Below are positions 33,820 to 42,784 of a stretch of DNA of 47,989 nucleotides, piece by piece. Positions within the stretch are counted from its first letter, which is position 1, and each line of letters begins with the position of its first letter. This DNA is from NORP181 sp047623555 (lineage in GTDB: Bacteria; Pseudomonadota; Alphaproteobacteria; Rhodobacterales; Rhodobacteraceae). A model generated the notes under the pieces. That model had not been told where the DNA came from. It did no database searches and saw nothing but the letters and a program-made list of their open reading frames with translations. Location: contig JBLHMP010000023.1 in the NCBI GenBank assembly GCA_047623555.1, positions 1 through 47,989 of the forward strand. The letters are read 5' to 3'. The position numbers and the translations under genes are program-made.

Positions 33820-34688
33820 GCGATGTTCTGAAAATCAGCGACCTATATCTGCGCTTTCGCAACTATACTGGCGTCACTGACGTGCTTCACGGCATCTCGC
33901 TCAATATCCGCGCCGGGGAACGGGTGGCGCTGGTTGGTGAAAGCGGCTCGGGTAAATCCGTAACCGCGCGCATTGTGCTTGGGCTTTTGCAGGAGTTGCG
34001 TACAGCGCAAGTGACCGGTGGTCTGAAATTCGAAGGCCAGGATCTGAATAAACTGTCCCACACCCAGTGGCATGAACTGCGGGGCACAGCGATGTCGATG
34101 ATCTTTCAGGATCCGACATCGTCGCTGAATCCGGTCTTTACCATTCAGACCCAATTCACCGAAGTTTTGCGCCGCCGCAACCCGTCTATGACAGACAAGG
34201 ACGCCGCTGAACGCGCAACTGAGCTGCTTAATTCGGTGTCGATCCATGATCACGACCGGGTGCTGAAATCCTATCCGTTTCAGTTGTCCGGTGGGATGAA
34301 CCAACGCGTGGTGATCGCCATGGCGCTGGCCAATCAACCGTCGTTGTTGATCGCCGATGAACCAGGCACCGCATTGGATGTCACGGTGCAGGCGCAGACC
34401 CTAAAACTGATGCATGATCTGGTTGAGCAAAGCGGCACGGCGGTGTTTTTCATCTCGCATAATCTGGGCGTGGTGCGGGAATTTGCCGACCGGACCTATG
34501 TGATTTATCGCGGTAAAATCGTCGAACATGGGCCGACCAAGGCGATCTTTGAAAACCCCGGCCACGCCTATACGCGCGCGCTGATGGCCGCCGTTCCACG
34601 GATCACCGGCGGCGGCATCCCCGAAATTGACGACGTAAATCCGGCGTTTCTTGACCCGCTTGTCACCCATGATGAGGGCGCGGCATGA
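33816..34688 (+). CDS. Peptide-type ABC transporter ATPase (DppD-like)
   Basis: A 290-residue ATPase starting at ATG 33816 that overlaps the DppC stop; an open extension upstream lies inside that gene and is not used. Walker A GESGSGKSV, signature LSGGMNQRVVIAMAL, Walker B LLIADEPGTALDVTVQ and the switch His in FISHNL. The signature has MNQR where most relatives have MRQR. The C-terminal Opp/Dpp domain is present (HGPTKAIFENPGHAYTRAL) but without the Cys-rich iron-sulfur motif. Confidence 0.94.
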   Translation: MSDVLKISDLYLRFRNYTGVTDVLHGISLNIRAGERVALVGESGSGKSVTARIVLGLLQELRTAQVTGGLKFEGQDLNKLSHTQWHELRGTAMSMIFQDPTSSLNPVFTIQTQFTEVLRRRNPSMTDKDAAERATELLNSVSIHDHDRVLKSYPFQLSGGMNQRVVIAMALANQPSLLIADEPGTALDVTVQAQTLKLMHDLVEQSGTAVFFISHNLGVVREFADRTYVIYRGKIVEHGPTKAIFENPGHAYTRALMAAVPRITGGGIPEIDDVNPAFLDPLVTHDEGAA

Positions 34689-35488
34689 ACCCGATATTGT
34701 CCCTCAGAAACGTTAGCAAAACCTTTGGCAGTGGTGATCAGACCGTGCACGCGGTCCGCGATGTCAGTTTTGATGTCATCCTCGGGGAATGTCTGGCGGT
34801 TGTAGGAGAAAGTGGCTCGGGCAAGACCACGCTCGCCAATATGATCCTTGGGGTGTTCGGGCAAAGCGGCGGCGAAATCTGGCTTGATGGCAAACCGTTG
34901 CCACTGCGCCGGACCCTGCAACACCGCCGTGCAATTCAGCTGGTGCAGCAAAATCCGCTGTCGTCGTTAAACCCAAAACGTTCGGTTGGGGACTCGGTGC
35001 GGCTGGGGCTGGATGTCTATGGCATCGGTGAAAAATCAGATCGCTGGTCGTTGGTTGAACAGGCCCTGCAAGAGGTCGGATTAGAGCCTGACATCCGCAA
35101 GCGCGCCCCGGCTGCGTTGTCTGGCGGTCAGCGTCAGCGCGTTGCCATTGCCCGCGCGCTGGCGTGTCAGTCGCGACTGGTGGTGCTGGACGAACCGACT
35201 TCGGCGTTGGACGTTTTGGTGCAGGCCCGGGTGTTGCGATTGCTGAACGATCTGCGCCGGGACAAGGGGCTAAGTTACGTTTTTATCACCCATGATCTGT
35301 CGGTGGTGCGCAATGTGGCCGACCGGGTGGCGGTGTTCAAAGCCGGACATCTGGTGGAATGCGCCCCAACCAAAGACATTTTTGAAACCCCACAACAATC
35401 CTACACAAAGCAGCTGATCGGCGCCATTCCGGTGGTCACCGAGGGCGAGCTGCAATTGCGAAACAAATTGGCAAAGGAGACGTCTTGA
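34685..35488 (+). CDS. Peptide-type ABC transporter ATPase (DppF-like)
   Basis: A 267-residue second ATPase, forming the heterodimer with the previous one. Walker A GESGSGKTTLAN, signature LSGGQRQRVAIARALA, Walker B LVVLDEPTSALDVLVQ, the switch His in FITHDL, C-terminal APTKDIFETPQQSYTKQLIG. ATGA overlap with both neighbours, so the entire transporter is translated from a tightly coupled mRNA. Confidence 0.94.
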   Translation: MNPILSLRNVSKTFGSGDQTVHAVRDVSFDVILGECLAVVGESGSGKTTLANMILGVFGQSGGEIWLDGKPLPLRRTLQHRRAIQLVQQNPLSSLNPKRSVGDSVRLGLDVYGIGEKSDRWSLVEQALQEVGLEPDIRKRAPAALSGGQRQRVAIARALACQSRLVVLDEPTSALDVLVQARVLRLLNDLRRDKGLSYVFITHDLSVVRNVADRVAVFKAGHLVECAPTKDIFETPQQSYTKQLIGAIPVVTEGELQLRNKLAKETS

Positions 35489-35988
35489 TGACGACAAAAA
35501 TCGCAAAGGCCGCCGCACAGGCAGACGCGCAGCCAGAGACCACATTCAAGGCCTTGCAACAGTTGGTGCAGGATACGATTGGCGCAAAACTGTTCACCCT
35601 GATGGAGGTCGATCATGTCCGCGACGTGGCCTGGCGCAGCTATACCAACATGCCAAAAGCCTATCCAGCCATGGGCGAAAAACCCCGGATGCAAAACAAA
35701 TGGTCCGACATTGTTGATGCCCGTCACGAGACGTTTGTGGCCAACACAATCGCCGAAATCTCCGATGTTTTCCCGGATCATGCGCTGATCCAGTCGCTGG
35801 GCTGTGAAAGCTGTCTGAACCTGCCGATCGTCATTAACGGCACACTGCGCGGCACGCTGAATTGCCTGCACGACGCCGGGCATTACACCCCCGACCGTGT
35901 TGCCGCCGCCGAAACCCTGAAAACTGCTGGAGCGCTGGCGTTTTTGCTGGCTGAAAGCATCCGAAACCAAGGAGAGAACAATGGGTAA
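35485..35988 (+). CDS. GAF-domain protein
   Basis: A 167-residue single-domain protein. The region LFTLMEVDHVRDVAWRSYT, SDVFPDHALIQSLGCESCLN and LPIVINGTLRGTLNCLHDAG is a GAF fold, which binds small ligands. There is no HTH, kinase or cyclase domain. The gene lies between the ATPase gene and hyuA with overlaps at both ends (4 and 8 bases), so it is part of the operon. GAF proteins at this place in amide-utilisation operons may sense the substrate or help the enzyme; no function can be assigned. Confidence 0.85.
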   Translation: MMTTKIAKAAAQADAQPETTFKALQQLVQDTIGAKLFTLMEVDHVRDVAWRSYTNMPKAYPAMGEKPRMQNKWSDIVDARHETFVANTIAEISDVFPDHALIQSLGCESCLNLPIVINGTLRGTLNCLHDAGHYTPDRVAAAETLKTAGALAFLLAESIRNQGENNG

Positions 35989-38056
35989 AATCACCCGACG
36001 CGTGGCCACCGATGTGGGCGGCACATTCACCGATTTGGTATGTTTTGAAACGGATGCGGACACCGGCAAAAGCAGGATCATTACCGCCAAAACCGACACG
36101 ACTCCGCCGGATTTTGAAACCGGTGTTCTGAATGTTCTGGACAAGGGTGGCGTTGATCCCGGGGCGGTCGATTTTCTGGCGCACGGCACCACCGTGGTCA
36201 TCAACGCGCTGACCGAACGCAAGGGCGTGACTGTCGGGCTTATCACCACCAAGGGCTTTCGCGATACGCTGGAAATTGCCCGCGGCAACCGGCCTGATTT
36301 TTTCAATCTGCACTACGAAAAACCCGAACCGTTTGTGCCGCGTTTCCTGCGCGCCGAATTGCCGGGCCGAATGAGCTATACCGGACAGGAGCGCACCCCG
36401 CTTGACCTGTCAGACCTGCCTGCCATTTTAGATGGTTTCAAAGAAAACGGCGTTCAGGCGGTAGCGATTTGTTTCCTGCATTCCTATGCCAATACCAGCC
36501 ATGAAGAGGCGGCATTGGCCGAGGTCGCACGGCTTTGGACCGAGGTTTCGGTGGTGTCTTCGCACCAAATCACCCGCGAATGGCGCGAATATGAACGCAG
36601 CAATACCACCGTATTGTCGGCCTATGTACAGCCGATAGCGGCGCGCTATCTGGCAAAGCTGGACGAGGGGCTGAAATCCAAAGGCTTTACTGGCAGCCCC
36701 TATATCATGCAGTCAAACTGTGGCGTGGATTCGCTCGCCGCGACGTCAAAAACACCTATTACTATGGTCGAAAGTGGCCCGGCTTCGGGGTTTTGGGGCG
36801 CTGCGGAACTGGGTAAATTGATCGGTGAACCGAATATTTTGGCGCTGGATATTGGCGGCACTACCGCTAAATGTTCGCTGATCGAAAACGGCGAAGTCCG
36901 CATTATGACGGATTACTGGATCGAACGCTCGCGCAAATCGGCGGGCTATCCGATCATGGTGCCGGTGGTTGATCTGGTGGAAATTGGCAATGGCGGCGGC
37001 TCTATCGCTTGGGTCGATGATTTTGGTAAATTGCACGTGGGCCCGCAATCGGCGGGCGCTGTTCCCGGGCCAGCCGCTTACGGCAAAGGCGGCATTGCGG
37101 CGACGACAACCGATGCCAACCTCTGGCTTGGTCGCATTAACCGAGACTATTTTTGCGGCGGTGAAATTGACGCCGATATGGCGGCGGCTGAAACGGCCAT
37201 TACCGCGCTTGGCGATCAATTGGGCGTCGGCCCGGATCAGGCCGCCGAAGGCATCATCCGCATTGCCAACAACAACATGGTCAACGCGCTGAAACTGGTG
37301 TCGCTGAACCGGGGCTTTGATACCCGCGATTTTACCCTGCTGGCCTTTGGCGGCGGTGGGGCGATGCATGCGGTGGCTTTGGGTCAGGAATTGCAGGTCA
37401 AAAAGGTCGTCGTGCCTGCTGCTGCGTCGGTATTTTCGGCCTGGGGCATGATGATGTCGGACCTGCGGCGCGACTATTTCGTCACCCATCTGGTCGACTT
37501 GTCCAAAGGCGCAGGCACAGCGATTGAGGCCGTTTTCAGCGAAGCCGAGGCCAAGGCATCAGCCACATTTGCCGAAGAGGGCATTGAACCTGATAAGGTG
37601 ACATTCCTGCGCTACGGTAAATTCCGCTATCAAAATCAGGAACATACAACCGAAGTGCTGTTGTCAGGCGGCGCGATCACCGACACCGCCCTGACCCAGA
37701 TCGCCACCGATTTCCACGACGCATATGAGCGTGAATACACCTATCGTCTTGACGCTCCGGTTGAAATGGTCGGCATCCATTTGGTTGCCAAGGCCGAGGT
37801 TGGCAAACTCGAAATGCTGCCCGAAGAACTGGGTGATGCAGATGCCAGCGGTGCGCGAAAAGGTGAACGCCAGGTCGATTACGCACTTGAGGGCAAACAT
37901 TTGGCGGCGATCTATGATGGCGACAAACTGGCCCCCGGCATGGAATTCGCCGGGCCTGCGATCATAGAAGACAACGGCTCAACGGTGGTTATTCACCCGG
38001 CCAATACCGTCACTATCGACGCATATCGCAACATTCACATCACTTTGAACGCATAG
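35981..38056 (+). CDS. hyuA: Hydantoinase/oxoprolinase subunit A (HyuA-like)
   Basis: A 691-residue ATP-using subunit. The N-terminal Hydant_A_N domain has the sugar-kinase-like phosphate-binding DVGGTFTDLVCFETDADTG and HGTTVVINALTERKG. The central Hydantoinase_A domain repeats LDIGGTTAKCSLI (about residue 289) and VVPAAASVFSAWGMMMSDLR. With HyuB it opens cyclic amides such as hydantoin, N-methylhydantoin, oxoproline or acetone (carboxylase members) with ATP hydrolysis. Which of these is the substrate cannot be seen. The start overlaps the GAF gene by 8 bases. Confidence 0.92.
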   Translation: MGKITRRVATDVGGTFTDLVCFETDADTGKSRIITAKTDTTPPDFETGVLNVLDKGGVDPGAVDFLAHGTTVVINALTERKGVTVGLITTKGFRDTLEIARGNRPDFFNLHYEKPEPFVPRFLRAELPGRMSYTGQERTPLDLSDLPAILDGFKENGVQAVAICFLHSYANTSHEEAALAEVARLWTEVSVVSSHQITREWREYERSNTTVLSAYVQPIAARYLAKLDEGLKSKGFTGSPYIMQSNCGVDSLAATSKTPITMVESGPASGFWGAAELGKLIGEPNILALDIGGTTAKCSLIENGEVRIMTDYWIERSRKSAGYPIMVPVVDLVEIGNGGGSIAWVDDFGKLHVGPQSAGAVPGPAAYGKGGIAATTTDANLWLGRINRDYFCGGEIDADMAAAETAITALGDQLGVGPDQAAEGIIRIANNNMVNALKLVSLNRGFDTRDFTLLAFGGGGAMHAVALGQELQVKKVVVPAAASVFSAWGMMMSDLRRDYFVTHLVDLSKGAGTAIEAVFSEAEAKASATFAEEGIEPDKVTFLRYGKFRYQNQEHTTEVLLSGGAITDTALTQIATDFHDAYEREYTYRLDAPVEMVGIHLVAKAEVGKLEMLPEELGDADASGARKGERQVDYALEGKHLAAIYDGDKLAPGMEFAGPAIIEDNGSTVVIHPANTVTIDAYRNIHITLNA

Positions 38057-38065
38057 GGGCGACCG

Positions 38066-39727
38066 ATGACCGAATCTAACGACCCGATCACGCTGGAGAT
38101 CATCCAGAATTCACTGCAAGCCACCGCCGATGAAATGTTCGCGGCCATGCGCAAAACCGCCATGTCCAGCATCATTTACGAGGTGCTGGATATGGGCACC
38201 GGCATCACCGACGCCAAAGGGCGCATTGCCTCATCCGGCGCGGGAATTCCGGCGTTTATTGGCGTGTTGGATAAATCTGTTCAGGTGATGCTAAAGAAAT
38301 TCAACAGCCCCGGCGACATCAACCCCGGCGACATTTTCATCACCAATGACCCGTATCACGGTGGGGTCACCCACCTGAACGATCTGGTACTGGCGATGCC
38401 GGTTTTCGCCGACGGCCAGCTAATCGCGTGGTCCGCCAATATCGCCCATAATTCCGATGTCGGCGGCATGGCGCCCGGCTCTCTAAGCGGCGACGCAACC
38501 GAGATATTTCAGGAAGGTCTGCGCCTGCCTGCGATCAAATTGATCAGCAAGGGGCAAACCGAAAACGCGGTGATGGACATTATCACGGTGAATTCGCGCA
38601 TGCCTGACTATCTGTTGGGCGACGTTTGGGCGGCCATTGCCTCGGTTCGGGTTGGGGCCAAGCGGCTTGAGGAACTGGCCGAGAAATACGGCGTTTCGAC
38701 GTTTTGCAAAGCCATGGATAGTTTCATGGATTTCGGCGAGGCGAGTGCCATAGCCGAACTCAAGAACCTGCCAAAAGGTACGTTTGAATTGTCCGAAGAT
38801 CAGGATGATGGGCGGGTTTACAACGTCAAAATCACCATCACCGATGACGAATTCATCGTTGATCTGCGCGACAACCCCGATCAGGATAATGGCCCGACCA
38901 ATACCAGCCGCGACGGCACCATGGTGTGCGCCCAAATGGTGTTCAAATCGCTGACTGACCCGGACACGCCGGCCAATGACGGATCGTTCCGCCCGATGAA
39001 GGTGCTGACCCGCGAAGGATCGGTGTTTCATGCCCAGGAACCGGCGGCCATCGGGTTCTATTTCGAAACCGAAGTCCGGGTTTACGACCTGATCTGGCGC
39101 TGTCTGGCCCCACATGTGCCTGAACGCCTGCCAGCCGGGCATTTTGCCTCAATCGCGGGCACATTCATTGGCGGCACCCACCCCGATACGGGGCGGCAGT
39201 ACACGGTGATTGAGCCACAAATCGGCGGTTGGGGCGCGTGGGAGGGCCGCGATGGCAACCCGTGCATATTCTCAGGGTTCCACGGCGAGACCTATAACAC
39301 CCCAGCCGAGATATCAGAGGCCCGCAATGGATTGTTCGTTGATAGCATGGCGCTGAACACTGAACCGGGTGGCGAAGGCGAATTCACCGGCGGGCGTGGC
39401 CTGCGGCTGGAATACCGGGTGCGCACCGATAACGGGTTTTTGACGGCTGGGTATACCCGATCCAAGATCAAACCATGGTCACTCGAGGGCGGCAACGAAG
39501 GGTCGGGCAACTATGTTGAGGTCATTAAGGCGGATGGCAGCGAAGAGCGCTATTCTTTTGTCTCGGGCCTGACGGTGAACAAAGACGATGTGATCCGGGT
39601 GGTGACGTCCTGCGGCGGTGGCCATGGCGATCCGAAAAAACGGGATCCGGAAGCCGTGGCGGCCGACATTCGCAACGGTATTATCTCCAAAGAACGTGCC
39701 CGTGATGTCTATGGCATTTCGACTTAG
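38066..39727 (+). CDS. hyuB: Hydantoinase/oxoprolinase subunit B, first copy (HyuB-like)
   Basis: A 553-residue Hydantoinase_B subunit, partner of HyuA. Characteristic blocks are RKTAMSSIIYEVLDMGTGIT, GDIFITNDPYHGGVTHLND and IAHNSDVGGMAPGS, the last with HNSD in place of a common HxxD motif; and the C-terminal RLEYRVRTDNGFLTAGYTRS with GGGHGDPKKRDPEAVAADI at the tail. The C-terminal HGDP end is typical of full-length HyuB. It is 9 bases after hyuA. A second, shorter copy follows at 40843. Confidence 0.93.
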   Translation: MTESNDPITLEIIQNSLQATADEMFAAMRKTAMSSIIYEVLDMGTGITDAKGRIASSGAGIPAFIGVLDKSVQVMLKKFNSPGDINPGDIFITNDPYHGGVTHLNDLVLAMPVFADGQLIAWSANIAHNSDVGGMAPGSLSGDATEIFQEGLRLPAIKLISKGQTENAVMDIITVNSRMPDYLLGDVWAAIASVRVGAKRLEELAEKYGVSTFCKAMDSFMDFGEASAIAELKNLPKGTFELSEDQDDGRVYNVKITITDDEFIVDLRDNPDQDNGPTNTSRDGTMVCAQMVFKSLTDPDTPANDGSFRPMKVLTREGSVFHAQEPAAIGFYFETEVRVYDLIWRCLAPHVPERLPAGHFASIAGTFIGGTHPDTGRQYTVIEPQIGGWGAWEGRDGNPCIFSGFHGETYNTPAEISEARNGLFVDSMALNTEPGGEGEFTGGRGLRLEYRVRTDNGFLTAGYTRSKIKPWSLEGGNEGSGNYVEVIKADGSEERYSFVSGLTVNKDDVIRVVTSCGGGHGDPKKRDPEAVAADIRNGIISKERARDVYGIST

Positions 39728-39751
39728 CGATAAATTGAGAGGGCTGAAATC

Positions 39752-40843
39752 ATGACCGATACAACACAAAGACTGCAAGATCTGCGCGCCCGGATGGCGG
39801 CAGAACAGGTTGATCTGGTGGCCCTGGGGCCGGGTCCACATATGCAATGGCTGCTGGGGTTTCACCCGCATGCAGACGAACGGCCCTGCCTGATTTGCAT
39901 CAGCCAAAGCGGGGCAGCGTTTCTGATGCCGACGCTGAATGCCGAAGGTAGCCGCCGGCATACCGATCTTGCGTTTCACCAATGGTCTGACGCGACCGGG
40001 CCCACGACAGCGTTCGCGCGATTGTTGGATGATTTGACGGTAAAAAACGCCGCCAAAATCGTGCTGGATGAAACCATGCGCGCCGATTTTGCCGCCCTTG
40101 TGCAGGACGCGCTTCCCGACGCTGAGCGGCAGTTCACCGGCACCACCATCGGGTGGTTGCGCATGCGCAAAGACCAGATGGAATATGCCGCGTTAAAGGC
40201 CAACGCCAGAACCGCAGATGCCGCAATGCAGGCGGGGTGGGCGGCCATGGGTGCCGGCATGACCGAACTACAGGTGGCCCAGGTCATCCGCGACAAATTT
40301 TCGGATCTTGGCGCCACACCGTTGTTCAGCATCGTTGGCGCCGGTGGCAATGGCGCCTTTCCACACCACCAGACCGGCAACGCGATCTTGCAAACCGGTG
40401 ACGCGGTGGTGATGGATATCGGCGGCGGCATGGACGGCTATTCCAGCGACATGACCCGCATGGCCGTGATCGGCACACCGCCCGACGGCTATGATGAAAT
40501 CCACGCCATCGTCGAGGCCGCGGTGCAGGCCGCCATGGCCGCCGCCCGTCCTGGTGTTAAAGCGCACGAGGTGGACGATGCCGCGCGCGGGGTGATCAGC
40601 GACGCGGGCTATGGTGACTATTTCGTGCACCGGACCGGTCATGGCATGGGCGTCGAAATCCACGAACAACCCTATCTGACGTCAGCATCGCAAACGGTGC
40701 TGCAAACTGGCATGGTATTTTCGATTGAGCCCGGCATCTACCTGCCCGGCCGCTTTGGTATCCGCCTGGAAGACATCGTGATCCTGCGCGAAGACGGACC
40801 CGAGATTTTTTCGGAACTGCCCCGCGATCTGAGGGTCATCTGA
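39752..40843 (+). CDS. M24-family metallopeptidase (Xaa-Pro aminopeptidase/creatinase type)
   Basis: A 363-residue pita-bread enzyme. The N-terminal creatinase-like domain covers about 1-130; the catalytic domain holds the metal ligands Asp222 (MDIGGG), Asp233 (SSDMTR), His297 (RTGHGMG), Glu326 (SIEPG) and Glu340 (RLEDIV), with His205/206 in FPHHQTGN. The family includes aminopeptidase P, prolidase and creatinase, which hydrolyse C-N bonds next to proline or of guanidino acids. In this operon it may cleave the ring-opened product of HyuAB, for example an N-carbamoyl or dipeptide intermediate (inference). Confidence 0.92.
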   Translation: MTDTTQRLQDLRARMAAEQVDLVALGPGPHMQWLLGFHPHADERPCLICISQSGAAFLMPTLNAEGSRRHTDLAFHQWSDATGPTTAFARLLDDLTVKNAAKIVLDETMRADFAALVQDALPDAERQFTGTTIGWLRMRKDQMEYAALKANARTADAAMQAGWAAMGAGMTELQVAQVIRDKFSDLGATPLFSIVGAGGNGAFPHHQTGNAILQTGDAVVMDIGGGMDGYSSDMTRMAVIGTPPDGYDEIHAIVEAAVQAAMAAARPGVKAHEVDDAARGVISDAGYGDYFVHRTGHGMGVEIHEQPYLTSASQTVLQTGMVFSIEPGIYLPGRFGIRLEDIVILREDGPEIFSELPRDLRVI

Positions 40844-42405
40844 TGTCCGATCCGTTCACGCTCGCGGTTATTCAGGCCGGCCTGGACAACGCCGCCGAAG
40901 AGATGTTCACCGTGCTGCGCAAAACCGCAATGAGCCCGATCATCTACGAAGTTCTGGATGTCGGCACCGGCGTCACCGATCCTGTCGGCAACCTTGTCAG
41001 CTCTGGCGCCGGCATCCCGACATTTGTTGGTGTGCTCGACAAATCGGTTCAGGCGATAGTGGCGCGTTACGCTGGCAAAATCCATGCCGGTGATGTGTTT
41101 ATCACCAACGATCCGAACTTTGGCGGTGTGACGCACCTGAATGACGTGGTGATCGCCAAGCCGGTATTTTTTGAGGGCGATTGTGTCGCCTGGACCGCGT
41201 CAATTGCCCATTGGGGCGACATTGGCGGCAAGGTTCCCGGCTCAATGGCCACCGATGTGACCGAGATATTTGCCGAAGGGTTGCGACTACCCGCCGTGCG
41301 TCTGATTGATCAGGGGCGCGAAATACGCGGGGTTTTTGACATCATCGAGGTCAATTCGCGGCTACCGGATTTTGTGCATGGGGATTTGCGCGCCCAACTG
41401 GCAGCCAGCACGATTGCCGAGGCACAAATCCTGTCATTGTTTCAAACCCATGGCAAAGAGACTGTTGAAATCGCGATTACCGACAGCTTTGCGTCAGGCA
41501 AGGCCCGCGCGCTGGCCGGGCTGGCGACGCTTCCGCAGGGCACATTCGCGATCGAAGAAAAACAAGATGACGGTGCAATCTGGCGGGCGACTATCACCAT
41601 AACGGACGACAAATTCAGCGTCGATCTGACCGGCAACCCAGCCGAGCGCGCCGCCCCCTATAACACCAGCCGCGACGGAGCGGTGATATCGTGTCAGATG
41701 ATTTTCAAAGCCCTGTGTGACCCTGAACGCTTTGCCAATGCCGGGTCGTTTGCGCCGCTTGAGGTGATCACCGAAACCGGTACGATATTTCACGCCGGAG
41801 CAACCGCGCCGCATGGCTATTACTTTGAAACCCGTATCCGGCTGTTTGATATGCTGTGGCAATGTTTGGCGCGCGTGCTGCCCAACCGGCTGCCAGCGGG
41901 CAGCTTTTCGTCGATATTTGGCACGGTCATTGCGGGCAAACACCCCGATACGAGCCGCAAATACACGATGGTTGAGCCGCAGATGGGCGGCTGGGGGGCC
42001 ACATCCAAACGCGATGGCATGGACGCAATGTTTTCCTCCAGTCACGGCGATACGTTCAACTGCCCAGTTGAAATATGCGAGGCGCGATATGGGTTGAACG
42101 TTGTGCATAAATCATTGGGCGATAGGGCTGACATCGGCACGGGTTATCGGGGCGGTCGCGGTGTGTCACTGATGTATGAGCTAAGGACAGACGCAACCCT
42201 GTCGGTTGGCTATACGCGGGCGAAAATCCCGGTCTGGTCTGCAAATGGGGCTGCACCGGGTGGGAAGAACGCGATGCAAATCCTGCGGGCGACGGGGGCT
42301 ATAGAAACTTATCAGTTTGCCAGCGGCATTGACCTAGCAAAAGGCGATAGGGTGTTGATCGAAACCGCATATGGTGGTCATTTCAAGTCGGGAAAGTTAG
42401 CGTAA
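40843..42405 (+). CDS. Hydantoinase/oxoprolinase subunit B, second copy
   Basis: A 520-residue HyuB paralogue. It shares RKTAMSPIIYEVLDVGTGVT, GDVFITNDPNFGGVTHLND, and TSRDGAVISCQMIFKALCDP with the copy at 38066, and the final TAYGGHFKSGKLA lacks the GGHGDP tail of that copy. Sequence divergence between the two is large, so this is an old duplication or independent acquisition, not recent. Its ATG overlaps the M24 stop by one base. Two B subunits with one A in the same operon may give two enzymes or one heteromeric enzyme. Complete and intact. Confidence 0.92.
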   Translation: MSDPFTLAVIQAGLDNAAEEMFTVLRKTAMSPIIYEVLDVGTGVTDPVGNLVSSGAGIPTFVGVLDKSVQAIVARYAGKIHAGDVFITNDPNFGGVTHLNDVVIAKPVFFEGDCVAWTASIAHWGDIGGKVPGSMATDVTEIFAEGLRLPAVRLIDQGREIRGVFDIIEVNSRLPDFVHGDLRAQLAASTIAEAQILSLFQTHGKETVEIAITDSFASGKARALAGLATLPQGTFAIEEKQDDGAIWRATITITDDKFSVDLTGNPAERAAPYNTSRDGAVISCQMIFKALCDPERFANAGSFAPLEVITETGTIFHAGATAPHGYYFETRIRLFDMLWQCLARVLPNRLPAGSFSSIFGTVIAGKHPDTSRKYTMVEPQMGGWGATSKRDGMDAMFSSSHGDTFNCPVEICEARYGLNVVHKSLGDRADIGTGYRGGRGVSLMYELRTDATLSVGYTRAKIPVWSANGAAPGGKNAMQILRATGAIETYQFASGIDLAKGDRVLIETAYGGHFKSGKLA

Positions 42406-42450
42406 TGCGGTAATCCGCTGAGCAAATAGCGCGGTAATATGGTCGGTTTT

Positions 42451-42489
42451 GCCCCGGTGATCGCCCTTAGCACGCGGATCGGACGGGGC
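42451..42489 (+). terminator. Candidate terminator hairpin at the end of the hydantoinase operon
   Basis: GCCCCG (42451-42456) and CGGGGC (42484-42489), with additional GATC/GATC pairing in between, form a GC-rich structure 46 bases past the second hyuB stop and before the convergent DUF1674 gene. No strong U-run follows. The placement suits a shared bidirectional terminator, but the structure is modest. Confidence 0.35.
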
Positions 42490-42521
42490 TTGCATTACCT
42501 TCGGATGGCATCATTTGTGCC

Positions 42522-42698
42522 TTAGAAATCTATCGCCAGTCCCTTTTTCTCCCAATCACCATAGCGCACAGGTTCGGGGCCGTCGCGGCCTCCCAGCTCT
42601 TTTGGCAGGGGTTTGGCGCCTTTTGCTGCTTTGCGGCGGGCTTCGGCTTCGGCCAGGGCGCGCTGGGCGGCGGTGGGTAGGTCGGGTGTATTGCTCAT
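42522..42698 (-). CDS. DUF1674 protein (SDHAF4-like succinate dehydrogenase assembly factor)
   Basis: A 58-residue protein ending with the diagnostic ELGGRDGPEPVRYGDWEKKG and LAIDF of DUF1674. Its mitochondrial relative SDHAF4 binds the flavinated SdhA subunit and aids succinate dehydrogenase assembly; the bacterial proteins are thought to do the same. The start is ATG 42698; a longer in-frame extension to 42944 lies antisense to rsmB and is unlikely. It is divergent from rsmB with 86 bp in between. Confidence 0.88.
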   Translation of the reverse strand: MSNTPDLPTAAQRALAEAEARRKAAKGAKPLPKELGGRDGPEPVRYGDWEKKGLAIDF

Positions 42699-42784
42699 AC
42701 CGGGTTCCTTTATACTTGACCCGTGATATACACCCTCGTCCCATAAGGGCAAGTCTGCGGCCAACCCGCACAAAGGAATAGCAC

